Of a DNA stretch of 34,029 nucleotides, positions 1 to 8,888 are shown in pieces (position 1 is the first letter of the stretch; every line of letters begins with the position of its first letter). The notes beneath the pieces were generated by a model that was given only the letters and a program-made list of their open reading frames with translations, was not told where the DNA came from and did not search any database. Origin of the DNA: an uncultured bacterium (GTDB lineage Bacteria; Verrucomicrobiota; Kiritimatiellia; CAIKKV01; CAIYGI01); the NCBI GenBank assembly GCA_903925685.1, contig CAIYGI010000094.1, forward strand, positions 1 to 34,029. Direction: 5' to 3'. The translations under genes and the position numbers were made by a program.

Positions 1-322
1 CAACAACCTTGGCGCCATAGCGCCCTTGGGTCAGATGCCCTCGCCGGTGATGGCGGCGGTTGAAGTACATCGTATAGCGAGTCAGCAGGCAGTGCATAAA
101 CGCGCCCAGATTCGCCCGCGGTGTCTCCAACACCAGGTGAAAATGATTCGTCATCAGGCAGAACAGATACAACCGCACCCCGAACCCCTCGACGCATGCC
201 GCCAAACAGGTCAGGAACTGCGTACAGTCACCGTCATCCCGGAAGATCGCGCCGCGCTCATTCCCGCGCGCCGTGACATGATAGATCGCTCCCTCGTATT
301 CCAATCTCAGACTTCTTGCCAT
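1..322 (-). CDS. RAYT / IS200-like Y1 transposase, N-terminal part (runs off left edge)
   Basis: The reverse strand reads MARSLRLEYEGAIYHVTARG from an ATG at 322-320 and stays open to the window edge, giving about 107 residues. It then carries NERG, the metal-binding MTNHFHLVLETP (the HUH-like His-x-His) and the downstream Tyr/Arg-rich helix, in the order of REP-associated tyrosine transposases (Y1_Tnp family). These single-strand DNA transposases act on palindromic REP-type repeats. The catalytic tyrosine and C-terminus lie outside the window. The leader upstream (323-383) abuts an RHS remnant, so this may be the 5' end of a mobile unit. Family identity is strong; activity cannot be judged from a fragment. 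Confidence 0.85.
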   Translation of the reverse strand, partial: MARSLRLEYEGAIYHVTARGNERGAIFRDDGDCTQFLTCLAACVEGFGVRLYLFCLMTNHFHLVLETPRANLGAFMHCLLTRYTMYFNRRHHRRGHLTQGRYGAKVV

Positions 323-383
323 GCCCCAAACATATCACTCCGAAAACCCTTCCACAACTATTTTCTGTTTTGATGCCTGACCC

Positions 384-1466
384 CTACTCCCCCATCTGCG
401 TGCGGTTCCCCGCGAGGTCGTAAGCATAGTACACATGGGACGTAGAGGACGAATAGGTTGACACGCCAATCAGCCGGTCCAGAGAGTCGTAAGAAAAACA
501 TGAATTCTGAGACCGAAAACCAGATTGAGTCACGTTCGTGATCATGCCGGCGGCATCGTAAGCATAGGCGAAGCCCGCCACAACGTTGCTCGTGGCGTCC
601 CACCACACAATGTTGGTCCAGCGGTCCATATTGTCGTGACCGTAGTTGGCCGCCATGCCGGTGTTGGTGCAAGTTACGGATGCGATCAACCCGTTGCCGG
701 GATTGTAGGTCCAGGCGAACGACAAGGGTTGGGGAAGTCGATCTGAAACCTGAGTCAGAGAGGAAATACGTTCGGCGGCGTCGAACAGGTAGGTGTTGGT
801 TCCGGCGACGCTGCTGACGCTGGAAACATTGCCCGCAGGTAAGTAAGTGTAAACGATGACCGCGCGCGGAGTGCCCGGTCCACCCACTTCGCTCGACACC
901 AGCCGGTTCGCCCCGTCAAAAGCATTTGAGATCACACCGACCTCGTTGGATGCGATCCGAAACAGGTCGTTGCGGAAGTAATCGTAGCGGTTGGTAAGGG
1001 CGACCTGGCTGGAACCGGCGGCGGGAGTCCAGGCTACCTTGTTCAGATTCCCTTCGCCATTGTAGTCCAAGTCAACGCGAGAACCGTCGAACCGCTTGAG
1101 GCTCTTGACCGCATTTTCGACCGCATACGCGATCGCCAGGGTCTGGTTCTCGATGTTGACCACGTTCGTCACCCGCCCCGCGGGATCGAGGTAGTAGGTT
1201 TCCACGTTGCGGTTGAGCGGGTCGCGCACCTTGATCAGGTTCATCAACTGGTCGCGATCCAGGCGGATCGTCACTTCCTGGTCCGGCGATCCGGCCAGCA
1301 CCTGTTTGAAGGAGGTCAGGTCGCCCAGAACGTACGTCCAACGCGAGGTACGGCTTGCGGTGTCCACGGCGGTCAAGAGATTGCCCGCAACGATTCGCAC
1401 GATTCGCGGATTGCGCCGATCCACTCTTCCCGCTTTGTTTTCTCCGCCGCTTGTGCGAAAATCCAC
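384..1466 (-). pseudogene. RHS/YD-repeat protein fragment, apparently truncated at both ends
   Basis: The 360-residue frame starts at a GTG (1466) and is made almost wholly of YD/RHS repeats: RYDYFRNDLFRIASNEVG, FDGANRL, FAYAYDAAGMITNV, FSYDSLDRLIGVS and YYAYDLAGNRTQMG. RHS proteins are large secreted or surface beta-cocoon proteins with a signal peptide at the front and a core plus variable toxin tip at the end. None of these is present: the frame begins inside repeat-like sequence without a signal peptide and stops directly after the AGNRTQMG repeat. The stop falls in sequence leading into the transposase gene, so an insertion probably cut it. The 5' end lies only 29 bp from a divergent start codon, leaving no clear promoter. 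I read it as an internal remnant; expression is doubtful. Confidence 0.7.
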
Positions 1467-1495
1467 CCCATTGTGCGGCGTGCCGGGGATAAAAG

Positions 1496-2524
1496 ATGAA
1501 GGCTATGAAACTGTGTCGGGTATTGGCAATCGTGATGGCGGGCGCGGGCGCGGCCCTGGCGGCTTCGGATACGGCCAGGCTGAATGGCGTGGCCGCCTTT
1601 GTCAACGACCGCCCGATCACGATCGGCCAGGTGATCGATGTAATCGGCCCGGATCTCGCGCGGCTCAGGCAGACCGCCCGCGGAACGGATCTTGGCGCGC
1701 GCCGCCTGGCGCTCTATGGGGAGGGACTGACCAACCTGATCGAACGGCAGTTGATCCTCAAAGTCTACGCCGACGAACGGCTCAAGAACAATCCCAGCGC
1801 CTCCGAGAACGACGATCCCGCCACGCATGCCCTGGATCGCAACGTCGAACGCCGGGTCGATTTATTCATCGGCGACCGCTTCAAAGGCGACCGTCAGGGC
1901 TTTATCGATGCGCTGCGCAATGAGCGCATGAGCATGGAGGAGTGGCGTCAGCACATGCGCGAGCGGATTATCGTTTCGATGATGCGCTCGCGGGAGGTGG
2001 ACACCAGGACGATCGTGCCCGAACGCGACATCCGCGCCGCGTACGAGGCCCACCCGGAACTTTACCGGCGTCCCGAAACGGCCCGCATCCACATGATCGC
2101 CCTTTCCTCGGCGCCCGACGGAAAGGACCTGTCCGCCGTGCGCGCCCGCATCGAGGCCGTGCGCGCCAAGCTCGCGGCAGGCGCCGATTTCGCCGCCGTG
2201 GCGCGCGAAGTCTCGACCGGCGCCCAGGCGGCCCAGGGCGGCGACTGGGGCCAGGTCAAGCTGGAGGACCTGCGCCGCGAACTGGCGGAACCGGCGCGGA
2301 CGCTGCCGCTGAACGCGATCAGTCCGGTCATCGAGGCCGATGGCGACTTCTACCTGCTGCGCGTGGAAGCGCGCCAGCCCGGCGGACCGCGCAGCTTCGC
2401 CGAGGTGCATGGCGAAATTTCCCGGCGGCTGCAAGGCGGCATCGTGGACAAGCTTTATGCGGACTGGATCAAACGGATCAAGAAGGACGTACACATCGAA
2501 ATCGTGACCGCCGACCCCTTTTGA
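1496..2524 (+). CDS. SurA-like periplasmic peptidyl-prolyl isomerase (parvulin type)
   Basis: This 342-residue protein starts with a signal peptide (residues 1-23, KLCRVLAIVMAGAGAALAAS). A SurA-type N-terminal chaperone region follows (about 29-190, with VAAFVNDRPITIGQV and LIERQLILKVYADE), then one parvulin rotamase domain (about 193-290, RIHMIALSS to DGDFYLLRVEARQPGG). It should assist folding of outer-membrane proteins in the periplasm. E. coli SurA has two parvulin domains, so this is the one-domain form common in other phyla. The ATG at 1496 has only a weak GGGG ahead; an ATG at 1505 would give the same signal peptide. A short hairpin follows the stop. The upstream space to the RHS remnant is 29 bp, so its promoter must lie within the remnant. 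Confidence 0.8.
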   Translation: MKAMKLCRVLAIVMAGAGAALAASDTARLNGVAAFVNDRPITIGQVIDVIGPDLARLRQTARGTDLGARRLALYGEGLTNLIERQLILKVYADERLKNNPSASENDDPATHALDRNVERRVDLFIGDRFKGDRQGFIDALRNERMSMEEWRQHMRERIIVSMMRSREVDTRTIVPERDIRAAYEAHPELYRRPETARIHMIALSSAPDGKDLSAVRARIEAVRAKLAAGADFAAVAREVSTGAQAAQGGDWGQVKLEDLRRELAEPARTLPLNAISPVIEADGDFYLLRVEARQPGGPRSFAEVHGEISRRLQGGIVDKLYADWIKRIKKDVHIEIVTADPF

Positions 2525-2545
2525 GGAGGTTTCTCCCACCTCCTC
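2523..2545 (+). terminator. Hairpin at the surA-like stop codon
   Basis: GAGGAGGT (2523-2530) pairs perfectly with ACCTCCTC (2538-2545) around a 7-nt loop, beginning within the TGA stop. No T-run follows, so this is not a canonical intrinsic terminator. It may stabilise the mRNA 3' end or weakly terminate. Confidence 0.35.
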
Positions 2546-2571
2546 CCAGTGAGTAACATGGAAAAGCAGTT

Positions 2572-2698
2572 TAGGCTGTAGACTGTTAGGCTGTTAGGTG
2601 TAATTGCATGCAAACGAACTTCAGATATCGTAAATGACTTACCGCGAAATCGAACAGGAATACACGTGTTTCCTAACAGTCTAACAGCCTTCAGCCTA
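2572..2698. repeat. 27-bp inverted repeat built of CTGTTAG-like heptamers
   Basis: The left arm 2572-2598 matches the reverse complement of 2672-2698 at 24 of 27 positions. Each arm is a run of 7-8 bp units such as GACTGTTAG, GCTGTTAGG and TAGGCTG. The arms enclose 73 bp in which I see no convincing gene. The right arm is followed by TACCTGAG, the complement of CTCAGGTA, which also borders the unit at 9482-9649. The unit fills the whole gap between the SurA-like gene and rsmA. Confidence 0.8.
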
Positions 2699-2716
2699 TC
2701 TACCTGAGCCCCCCCC

Positions 2717-3580
2717 GTGAAACCCACCCGCCCATCCGAAGTGCAGACGGTCCTGCTGGAGCGGGGGATTTTCCCGTCGACGGCGATGGGGCAGAGTTTT
2801 CTGATCGACGCCAATATCCGCAATCAAATCGTCGCCGCCGCGGCCCTCAAGCCAGGCGACCGGGTGCTCGAAATCGGTCCCGGTCTCGGCGTGCTCACCG
2901 GCGCGCTGCTGGAAACCGGCGCCACGGTGGTCGCGGTGGAAAAGGACGAGGCCCTCTCCGACTGGCTGCAGGAGTCGCTCGGTGATCATCCGCGTTTCAG
3001 CCTGATCCGCGGCGACTTTCTCGAGCAGGACATTGCGGGCCTGTCGAGCGGCGTGTCGGCCGTGGTGTCCAATCTGCCCTATTCCGTCGGCAGCCGGATG
3101 CTGATGGAATTTTTCGCGCTCGACGATCCGCCGCCGCAGATGGTGGTCACGGTGCAGCGCGAGGTGGGCGAGCGGATGGCCGCGCCGCCCGGCGGAAAAG
3201 TGCGCGGTTTGCTCGGCGTGTGGGCGCAGTTGCATTATCGCGTCCAGATCGTGCGCATGATCAATCCCTCCTGCTTCATGCCCCGGCCGCAGGTGTTTTC
3301 GGCCGTCGTGCGCCTGCAACGGCTGACCAAGGGCGCGCAAACCACCACGGCCCAGGAACGCAAAGCCTTCCGGGCGCTGACCAAGACCGCTTTTTCGCAG
3401 CGCCGCAAGCAACTCGGCACCGTGCTCTGCCATTCCGCCGTACGCGGCGCGCTGCCGGCCGATCCCGCCGGCTGGCAGGCGGCGGTGGGGCTGGACCCGC
3501 GGATGCGGGCGGAGGCGCTTTCGATCGAACAATGGGTCCGACTGGCGCGCGCGGCGACGGCGGGAGCGCCGCCGTCATGA
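2717..3580 (+). CDS. rsmA: 16S rRNA (adenine1518/1519-N6)-dimethyltransferase
   Basis: RsmA/KsgA dimethylates the two adjacent adenines of the 3'-terminal hairpin loop of 16S rRNA late in small-subunit assembly, using SAM. The 287-residue protein has the family's GQSFLID near residue 25 (GQNFL in most), the SAM-binding loop EIGPGLG at 52-58, an acidic VEKDEAL at the ribose-binding position, and the catalytic NLPY at 119-122. A small C-terminal helical domain carries KTAFSQRRKQL. Length is normal. The start is GTG at 2717, directly after a C-run, with no clear Shine-Dalgarno. Its TGA overlaps the mutS start (ATGA, 3577-3580), so the two are probably translationally coupled. Confidence 0.92.
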   Translation: MKPTRPSEVQTVLLERGIFPSTAMGQSFLIDANIRNQIVAAAALKPGDRVLEIGPGLGVLTGALLETGATVVAVEKDEALSDWLQESLGDHPRFSLIRGDFLEQDIAGLSSGVSAVVSNLPYSVGSRMLMEFFALDDPPPQMVVTVQREVGERMAAPPGGKVRGLLGVWAQLHYRVQIVRMINPSCFMPRPQVFSAVVRLQRLTKGAQTTTAQERKAFRALTKTAFSQRRKQLGTVLCHSAVRGALPADPAGWQAAVGLDPRMRAEALSIEQWVRLARAATAGAPPS

Positions 3581-6108
3581 GCGACGCGCTGACGCCGATG
3601 ATGGTGCAGTACCGCAAGCTGCGCGCGGAACTGCCGGCCGGCACGCTGCTCTTTTTCCGCCTCGGCGACTTCTACGAGATGTTTTTCGAAGACGCCCGCG
3701 AAGCCTCGCGGATTCTCGACATCACCCTCACCAGCCGCAACGGCATGCCGATGTGCGGCGTGCCGTACCATGCCGCCGACAGCTACCTCGCGCAGTTGAT
3801 CCGCGCCGGCAAGAAGGTGGCGATTTGCGATCAGATGGAGGATCCCGCGCGCGCCAAGGGCATCGTGCGGCGCGAGGTCACGGGGGTCGTCACGCCGGGC
3901 ACGGCCCTGCAGGACGCGATGCTGTCGCCCGGTCGCAACAACTACCTGGCCGGCGTCTGCCGCTGCGGGCGGGCGCTCGGGCTCGCCATGCTCGATCTCT
4001 CGACCGGCGCCTTTTGGGTGGAGGAGGTTGCCGATGCCGGCGCGCTGGCCGACCACCTGCACCGCCACGCGCCGCGCGAATGCGTCCTGTCGGCGGAGCC
4101 CGACGGCGCCGGCGACGAACTCGCGGCCGCCGGGCGCGCGGCCGGCGTGGGCGTGCTCACGCCCTGCGCGGGCTGGGTCTTCCAACCCGAGGTCGCCCGC
4201 GACCGCCTGCTGCGCCAGTTCAATGTACACTCGCTGGACGGCTATGGCATCGAGGGACGTCCGGCCCTGATCGGCGCCGCCGGCGCCCTGCTGCATTACG
4301 TGCAGGAGGAACTGCGCCGCGACATCCGGCACGTCAGGGCGCTGCGACTCAGCCAGGCGGAGGGATTTCTGACGCTCGATCCCGGCACCGTGGAAAACCT
4401 CGGCCTGGTCGCGAAGCGGAGCGAAGCGCGCGGGGGTGGGGAGCCGGCGACGCTGCTGGAAGTGCTCGACGTGACCCGCACGGCGATGGGCGCGCGGCTG
4501 CTGCGCGACTGGGTGCTGCGCCCCTTGGCGCGGCTGGACGGGATCGAGCGCCGCCAGGACGCCGTGGCGGCACTGGTGAACGACCGCGCCCGCCTGGACG
4601 CGCTGCGTGAAGCGCTGGGCGAGGTGCGCGACATGGAACGGCTGGTCGCCCGCCTGAGCGCCGGCGGCGGCTCGGCGCGCGATGTGCTGGCGGTGCGCCA
4701 GTCGCTGGCGATCGTGCCGGCCGTGCGCCCGCTGGTGGAGAAGCACCCGGCGGCGCTGCTGGCGGAACTGGCCGCGGCGCTGGATGCGCTGCCGGAACTG
4801 GGCGCGCTGATCGACCGCGCGATCGCCGACACGCCGCCGCTGACGCTCAAGGAAGGCGGCGTGATCCGCGCCGGCTATAACGCGGAACTCGACGCCCTGC
4901 GCGCGGCGGGCACGGAGGGGCGCCAGTGGCTGGCCGAGTACCAGACCCGCGAGCAGGCGCGCACCGGCATCAAGACCATCAAGGTCCGGCACAACAATGT
5001 CTTCGGTTACTATCTGGAGGTTTCCAAGGGCCAGCTCGCCAACGTGCCGGCGGATTACATTCGTAAGCAGACCGTGGCCGGCGGAGAACGCTACGTCACG
5101 CCCGAACTCAAGGACTACGAAAACCGCATCGTCGGCGCCTTCGAAAAATCGCTGGCCCTGGAAACCGAACTGTTCCAGGAGGTGCGCGCGGCGGTGGTGC
5201 GCGAAACGGCCTCGCTACAGGCGACCGCGGCGGCGCTGGCGCAACTCGACGTGCTGGCCGCGCTGGCCGACCGCGCGCTGGCCAACCGCTACGTCCGCCC
5301 GCGCATGAACGAGAGCGGCGCCCTGACCATTCGCGAAGGGCGGCATCCGGTGGTGGAACTCCGCAGCGACGCCGAGCGTTTCGTGCCCAACGACGCCTTG
5401 TTAAACGTGACCGACCATCAGGTGGTGATTCTCACCGGCCCCAACATGGCCGGCAAGTCCACCTACATCCGGCAGGTCGGCGTGATCGCCGTCATGGCCC
5501 ACATCGGCGGCTTCGTGCCGGCGGCCGCGGCGGAAATCGGGCTGCTGGACCGGGTTTTCACCCGCGTCGGCGCCAGCGACGACCTGGCCCGCGGGCGCAG
5601 CACCTTCCTGGTCGAGATGCAGGAGACCGCCAATATCCTGCACCACGCCACCCCGCGCAGTTTGATCATCCTCGACGAAATCGGACGCGGCACCAGCACC
5701 TTCGACGGCATCAGCATCGCCTGGGCGGTGGCCGAGTATCTGCACAACACCGCGGCGGTCAAGGCCAAGACCCTCTTTGCCACCCATTATCACGAATTGA
5801 CCGATCTGGCGCTGACGCTGCCAGGGGTGAAAAACTACAGCGTGCTGGTGCATGAAAGCGGCGACGGCATCGTTTTCCTGCGGCGCATCGTGCCCGGCGG
5901 GGCCGACAAGAGCTACGGCATCCATGTCGCGCGGCTGGCGGGCATGCCCGAGGAGGTGGTGGACCGGGCCAGGGAGATTCTGGCGAATCTCGAAGAAGGC
6001 GAACTTGCCGAAACCGGACAACCCAAACTCGCCCGCCGCACCCGCCGCGGCCGCGTGGCGGAGATGGCGGAACTGCCGCTGTTTGCATCGCAGACAAAGC
6101 AGTCATGA
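3577..6108 (+). CDS. mutS: DNA mismatch repair protein MutS
   Basis: MutS binds base mismatches and small loops and signals to MutL. The open frame extends to 3220, but the correct start is the ATG at 3577, which gives 843 residues beginning MSDALTPMMVQYRKLRAELP, the normal MutS N-terminus. The mismatch-reading Phe-x-Glu is at 32-34 (GDFYEMF). The connector, lever and clamp regions follow, then the ATPase: Walker A GPNMAGKST at 621-629, Walker B LIILDEIGRGTSTFDG with D700/E701, and the FATHYHEL switch. A late ELPLFA may serve as a weak clamp-binding motif. It overlaps rsmA by 4 nt and the next gene by 4 nt. No mutL is seen in the window. It is of MutS1 type, not MutS2. Confidence 0.96.
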   Translation: MSDALTPMMVQYRKLRAELPAGTLLFFRLGDFYEMFFEDAREASRILDITLTSRNGMPMCGVPYHAADSYLAQLIRAGKKVAICDQMEDPARAKGIVRREVTGVVTPGTALQDAMLSPGRNNYLAGVCRCGRALGLAMLDLSTGAFWVEEVADAGALADHLHRHAPRECVLSAEPDGAGDELAAAGRAAGVGVLTPCAGWVFQPEVARDRLLRQFNVHSLDGYGIEGRPALIGAAGALLHYVQEELRRDIRHVRALRLSQAEGFLTLDPGTVENLGLVAKRSEARGGGEPATLLEVLDVTRTAMGARLLRDWVLRPLARLDGIERRQDAVAALVNDRARLDALREALGEVRDMERLVARLSAGGGSARDVLAVRQSLAIVPAVRPLVEKHPAALLAELAAALDALPELGALIDRAIADTPPLTLKEGGVIRAGYNAELDALRAAGTEGRQWLAEYQTREQARTGIKTIKVRHNNVFGYYLEVSKGQLANVPADYIRKQTVAGGERYVTPELKDYENRIVGAFEKSLALETELFQEVRAAVVRETASLQATAAALAQLDVLAALADRALANRYVRPRMNESGALTIREGRHPVVELRSDAERFVPNDALLNVTDHQVVILTGPNMAGKSTYIRQVGVIAVMAHIGGFVPAAAAEIGLLDRVFTRVGASDDLARGRSTFLVEMQETANILHHATPRSLIILDEIGRGTSTFDGISIAWAVAEYLHNTAAVKAKTLFATHYHELTDLALTLPGVKNYSVLVHESGDGIVFLRRIVPGGADKSYGIHVARLAGMPEEVVDRAREILANLEEGELAETGQPKLARRTRRGRVAEMAELPLFASQTKQS

Positions 6109-7454
6109 ATAAATCACAGAATACCGGACCGGCTTTTTTGCTGGTGGCGATTTTGGCGCTGGGCGGTTTTGCGGCCGCGCCGGCTTGGGTCCTGGGCGCC
6201 TCGCCGGAACTCGATCGTCTTATCAGCGCGCTTTCCGCCTGGAGCGAATCTTCCGCGGACTTCATGCTGGACTATACGCCCATGGGCTTCGGGTATGTTT
6301 CGCAGCAGCGGGATTGCGCCCGTTCGATCGACCGGCGGCTCACCTTCGAAGGACAGCGTGTCTGGGAGGCGCTGGTCTATTTCGACACGGGCACCGTCAA
6401 ACGCATCGAACTATCGATTTACAATCGCGGCGACTCGGGAACGTTGGATCAACCAGCCTTCCAGCGTCTCAGGAAAATACTGAGCGATGGGTTGTCGCGC
6501 TGGTCCGGAAATGCCGGCAATGCCGTGGAGGAGGCGACGAAAGATCGCGCCAATAGCGTCACCCGCAAGCACACCTGGATCAAGGCGCCGATCGCCGCGC
6601 AACTCTCATGGGCGTATGCGGAGCCGCGCCGGCAGAACGGCGAAAACATGCCGTTCAAGGCCGAGTTCATCAAAGTCGCCCTCATGCGTGTCAGCGGCGA
6701 CATGCAGGTTGTCCGGGATTCCACGACCGTCGATTGGATGCCGGGGGCCGGCACGCTGACGATCAAAAAACATGTGCGGAAATCCGACACGGGCGATGTG
6801 TGGATTGAAGGTTTGCCAATGGTGGATCAGGGCAAAAAGGGCTATTGCGCGGCCGCTTCATCGGAACGACTGCTGCGATACTATGGGCGTTCGGTGGATC
6901 AGCATCAGGTGGCGCAACTGGCCGATACGGCCGCCAAAGAAGGCACCGCGCAAAGCGGCATGATCAAGGCGCTGGAAACGGTCGGTCAACGCTTCGCCTT
7001 GGATCTAAAAGCGCTGATCGGTCTGGATTGGCGGCGTGTCGCGCATCTGACGGAAGACTACAATCGCGCGGCCAAGGCGGCCGGCAAACCAGAGGTGGAG
7101 ATTGGGCCGGTCATCGACGTGACGTTCATCTACAGCGAAATGGATGCCGCGCTCCTGCGCAAGATCAAGGTGAAACAGGCGCAGGAAATGGCGCAGTTCA
7201 AAAAATATGTCAAGACCTACACCGCCGACGGCGTGCCTTTGATATGGTCCTGCATCGTGGGCAAGTTCCCGGAGGTGCCTCCGATCAACCCTCCTGGCGC
7301 TTACGGACATATCAGGCTGATCATCGGTTATAACGACAAGACCGGAGAGTTGCTATACACCGACACATGGGGACCGGGGCACGAACTTAAGCGCCTGCCT
7401 TTTGAAGATGCCTGGGCGATGACGCTGGCCCTGCACGTGCTTAAACCAAAGTAA
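6105..7454 (+). CDS. Exported C39-like cysteine peptidase-fold protein
   Basis: The 449-residue protein has an N-terminal membrane or signal segment (residues 10-32, AFLLVAILALGGFAAAPAWV), a long region I do not recognise (35-235), then a papain-like C39 domain. There MVDQGKKGYCAAASSERLL supplies the oxyanion Gln242 and Cys248, GHIRLIIGYN supplies His402, and LLYTDTWG supplies Asp420. All three catalytic positions are kept, so activity is plausible. The substrate is unknown; no ABC transporter or leader peptide, the usual C39 partners, lies beside it. The start ATG at 6105 overlaps the mutS stop (ATGA), which suggests coupled translation despite unrelated function. It acts outside the cytoplasmic membrane if the signal is real. 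Confidence 0.7.
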   Translation: MNKSQNTGPAFLLVAILALGGFAAAPAWVLGASPELDRLISALSAWSESSADFMLDYTPMGFGYVSQQRDCARSIDRRLTFEGQRVWEALVYFDTGTVKRIELSIYNRGDSGTLDQPAFQRLRKILSDGLSRWSGNAGNAVEEATKDRANSVTRKHTWIKAPIAAQLSWAYAEPRRQNGENMPFKAEFIKVALMRVSGDMQVVRDSTTVDWMPGAGTLTIKKHVRKSDTGDVWIEGLPMVDQGKKGYCAAASSERLLRYYGRSVDQHQVAQLADTAAKEGTAQSGMIKALETVGQRFALDLKALIGLDWRRVAHLTEDYNRAAKAAGKPEVEIGPVIDVTFIYSEMDAALLRKIKVKQAQEMAQFKKYVKTYTADGVPLIWSCIVGKFPEVPPINPPGAYGHIRLIIGYNDKTGELLYTDTWGPGHELKRLPFEDAWAMTLALHVLKPK

Positions 7455-7475
7455 GACGCCAGGGCAATTCATTAC

Positions 7476-8888
7476 ATGAACAAACATTCAAGTTGGCGGT
7501 GGACGTCGAATTTGCCGTGGCTGGCGCTGGCGGTTTGGTTGGGCTATGCCGCCTGGGCGCGGGGCGGAACGCGACCGGAACTGCTGCCACCCGCGGCCGT
7601 GATGGCTGCGTTTGCCGTGGTGCTGTCCGTGCTGCTGCCCCCGAAGTTTCACGGCGAACCGTACGGCGCAGCCCGGGTACGAATGCTGAAAAACACGCTA
7701 CGCGATCCCGTGTTTTATCTCGGCCTGGCGCTATTGGTACTGCTGGGCGTGCAGTCCTTGAACAGCGGACGTTCGCCCGTATTCGATGCCGCCGTCGGAA
7801 AATGGAACTACGGCCCGCCGCCGTGGCCGGGATGGCCGTCTTCCGTGTGCCGGTCCGAGTCGATCCAGATGCTCTACTGGTTTGGCGGAGCATGGCTTGC
7901 GGTCTGGGATGTGCGTCACGGGCTTGACTGCAAAGACCGGGTCCGCCTGCTGTGGGCGCTGGCCGGCAACGGCGCCGTCCTGGCCCTCTTCGGCATCGTG
8001 CAGTACGCCAGCGGGACGCAGCGCATTCTATGGACGACCCCTTTGAACTGCTATTTTTTTGCCTCCTTCGGCTATTCCAACCATGCCGGCGCCTACTTCA
8101 CGCTGCTGCTGGCGGTAAGCGGCGGACTGCTGTTGCGTGCGATCCGGCGGCAGGAATGGGCGTTGATCGGCATGGCCAGCGCGCTGGCGATGCTGAATCT
8201 GGCGGGCGCCACCCTGTCGTTCAGCCGGGCCGCGATTCTGCTGGCATGGGGACTGGTCGCCTTTGGCGCCTTCTACGGCATGCTGCGCGCGTGGCGGGAA
8301 CAATCGCTCACCACGCGGCTGAACGAAGTGCTGCTGACGGTCTGTGCGGTGGCGGCCCTTGTGTTCCTATACGACCTGACGCCTGCCAATCCGGTTCGCC
8401 GGGAACTGTCCACAATTTCCGGCCAAGGTTTCCAGAGCGCGTCGCCTGCTTCGCGCTGGGTTCAAATTAAAGTCGCCAGTCACATGTGGTCGGATGCCCC
8501 CTTGTTCGGCGTGGGCGGGTGGGGGTACCGGTATTTTCTTGGCATCTACCTGCCGCCGGCACGATGGAACGAGATTACCACCGGCAAGGCCAATGTACAC
8601 AACGATCCCCTGCAGTTTCTGGCGGAATTCGGGGCGGTGGGGGCCGGCCTGCTGCTGGCGATCTGGCTTGTGCTGCTGGCGCCGGCGCTTCGCTTGCTGC
8701 AACGCGTCAAGGGCCTGTGGCATGCCCCGCCGCTGCCGGTCCTGCTATTGGCGGGCACTTTCCTGACGCTGATACACAGTATGATCGACCTGCCGTTCCG
8801 GTCGCCCGCCATCCTCTGGCTCTGGCTGGTCTGCCTGGCCTGCGTTCCCTCGCTGCTGAAGCGTACTAGAATTTATAGCCCAGATTGA
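7476..8888 (+). CDS. O-antigen ligase/polymerase-like membrane protein (Wzy_C family)
   Basis: The 470-residue protein has about ten or eleven hydrophobic helices, for example WLALAVWLGYAAW, FYLGLALLVLLGV, AVLALFGIVQYASG and LLLAIWLVLLAPALRLL. A large periplasmic loop lies near residues 300-380. The loop and the helix after it contain VHNDPLQFLAEFGAVG, the sequence typical of the Wzy_C/WaaL family, and an earlier YSNHAGAYF fits the same family. Such proteins ligate or polymerise surface glycans, but some members act on other glycan acceptors, so the substrate is open. It starts 21 bp after the C39-like gene and is probably the last gene of the rsmA run. Its 3' end overlaps the facing barrel gene by 23 bp. 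Confidence 0.75.
   Translation: MNKHSSWRWTSNLPWLALAVWLGYAAWARGGTRPELLPPAAVMAAFAVVLSVLLPPKFHGEPYGAARVRMLKNTLRDPVFYLGLALLVLLGVQSLNSGRSPVFDAAVGKWNYGPPPWPGWPSSVCRSESIQMLYWFGGAWLAVWDVRHGLDCKDRVRLLWALAGNGAVLALFGIVQYASGTQRILWTTPLNCYFFASFGYSNHAGAYFTLLLAVSGGLLLRAIRRQEWALIGMASALAMLNLAGATLSFSRAAILLAWGLVAFGAFYGMLRAWREQSLTTRLNEVLLTVCAVAALVFLYDLTPANPVRRELSTISGQGFQSASPASRWVQIKVASHMWSDAPLFGVGGWGYRYFLGIYLPPARWNEITTGKANVHNDPLQFLAEFGAVGAGLLLAIWLVLLAPALRLLQRVKGLWHAPPLPVLLLAGTFLTLIHSMIDLPFRSPAILWLWLVCLACVPSLLKRTRIYSPD

Noticed and set aside
3235-4992. Long open frame (585 codons) on the reverse strand
   Set aside because: It lies within rsmA and mutS; its translation is rich in Arg, Gln, His and Ala without any domain, as expected for the antisense of GC-rich genes.
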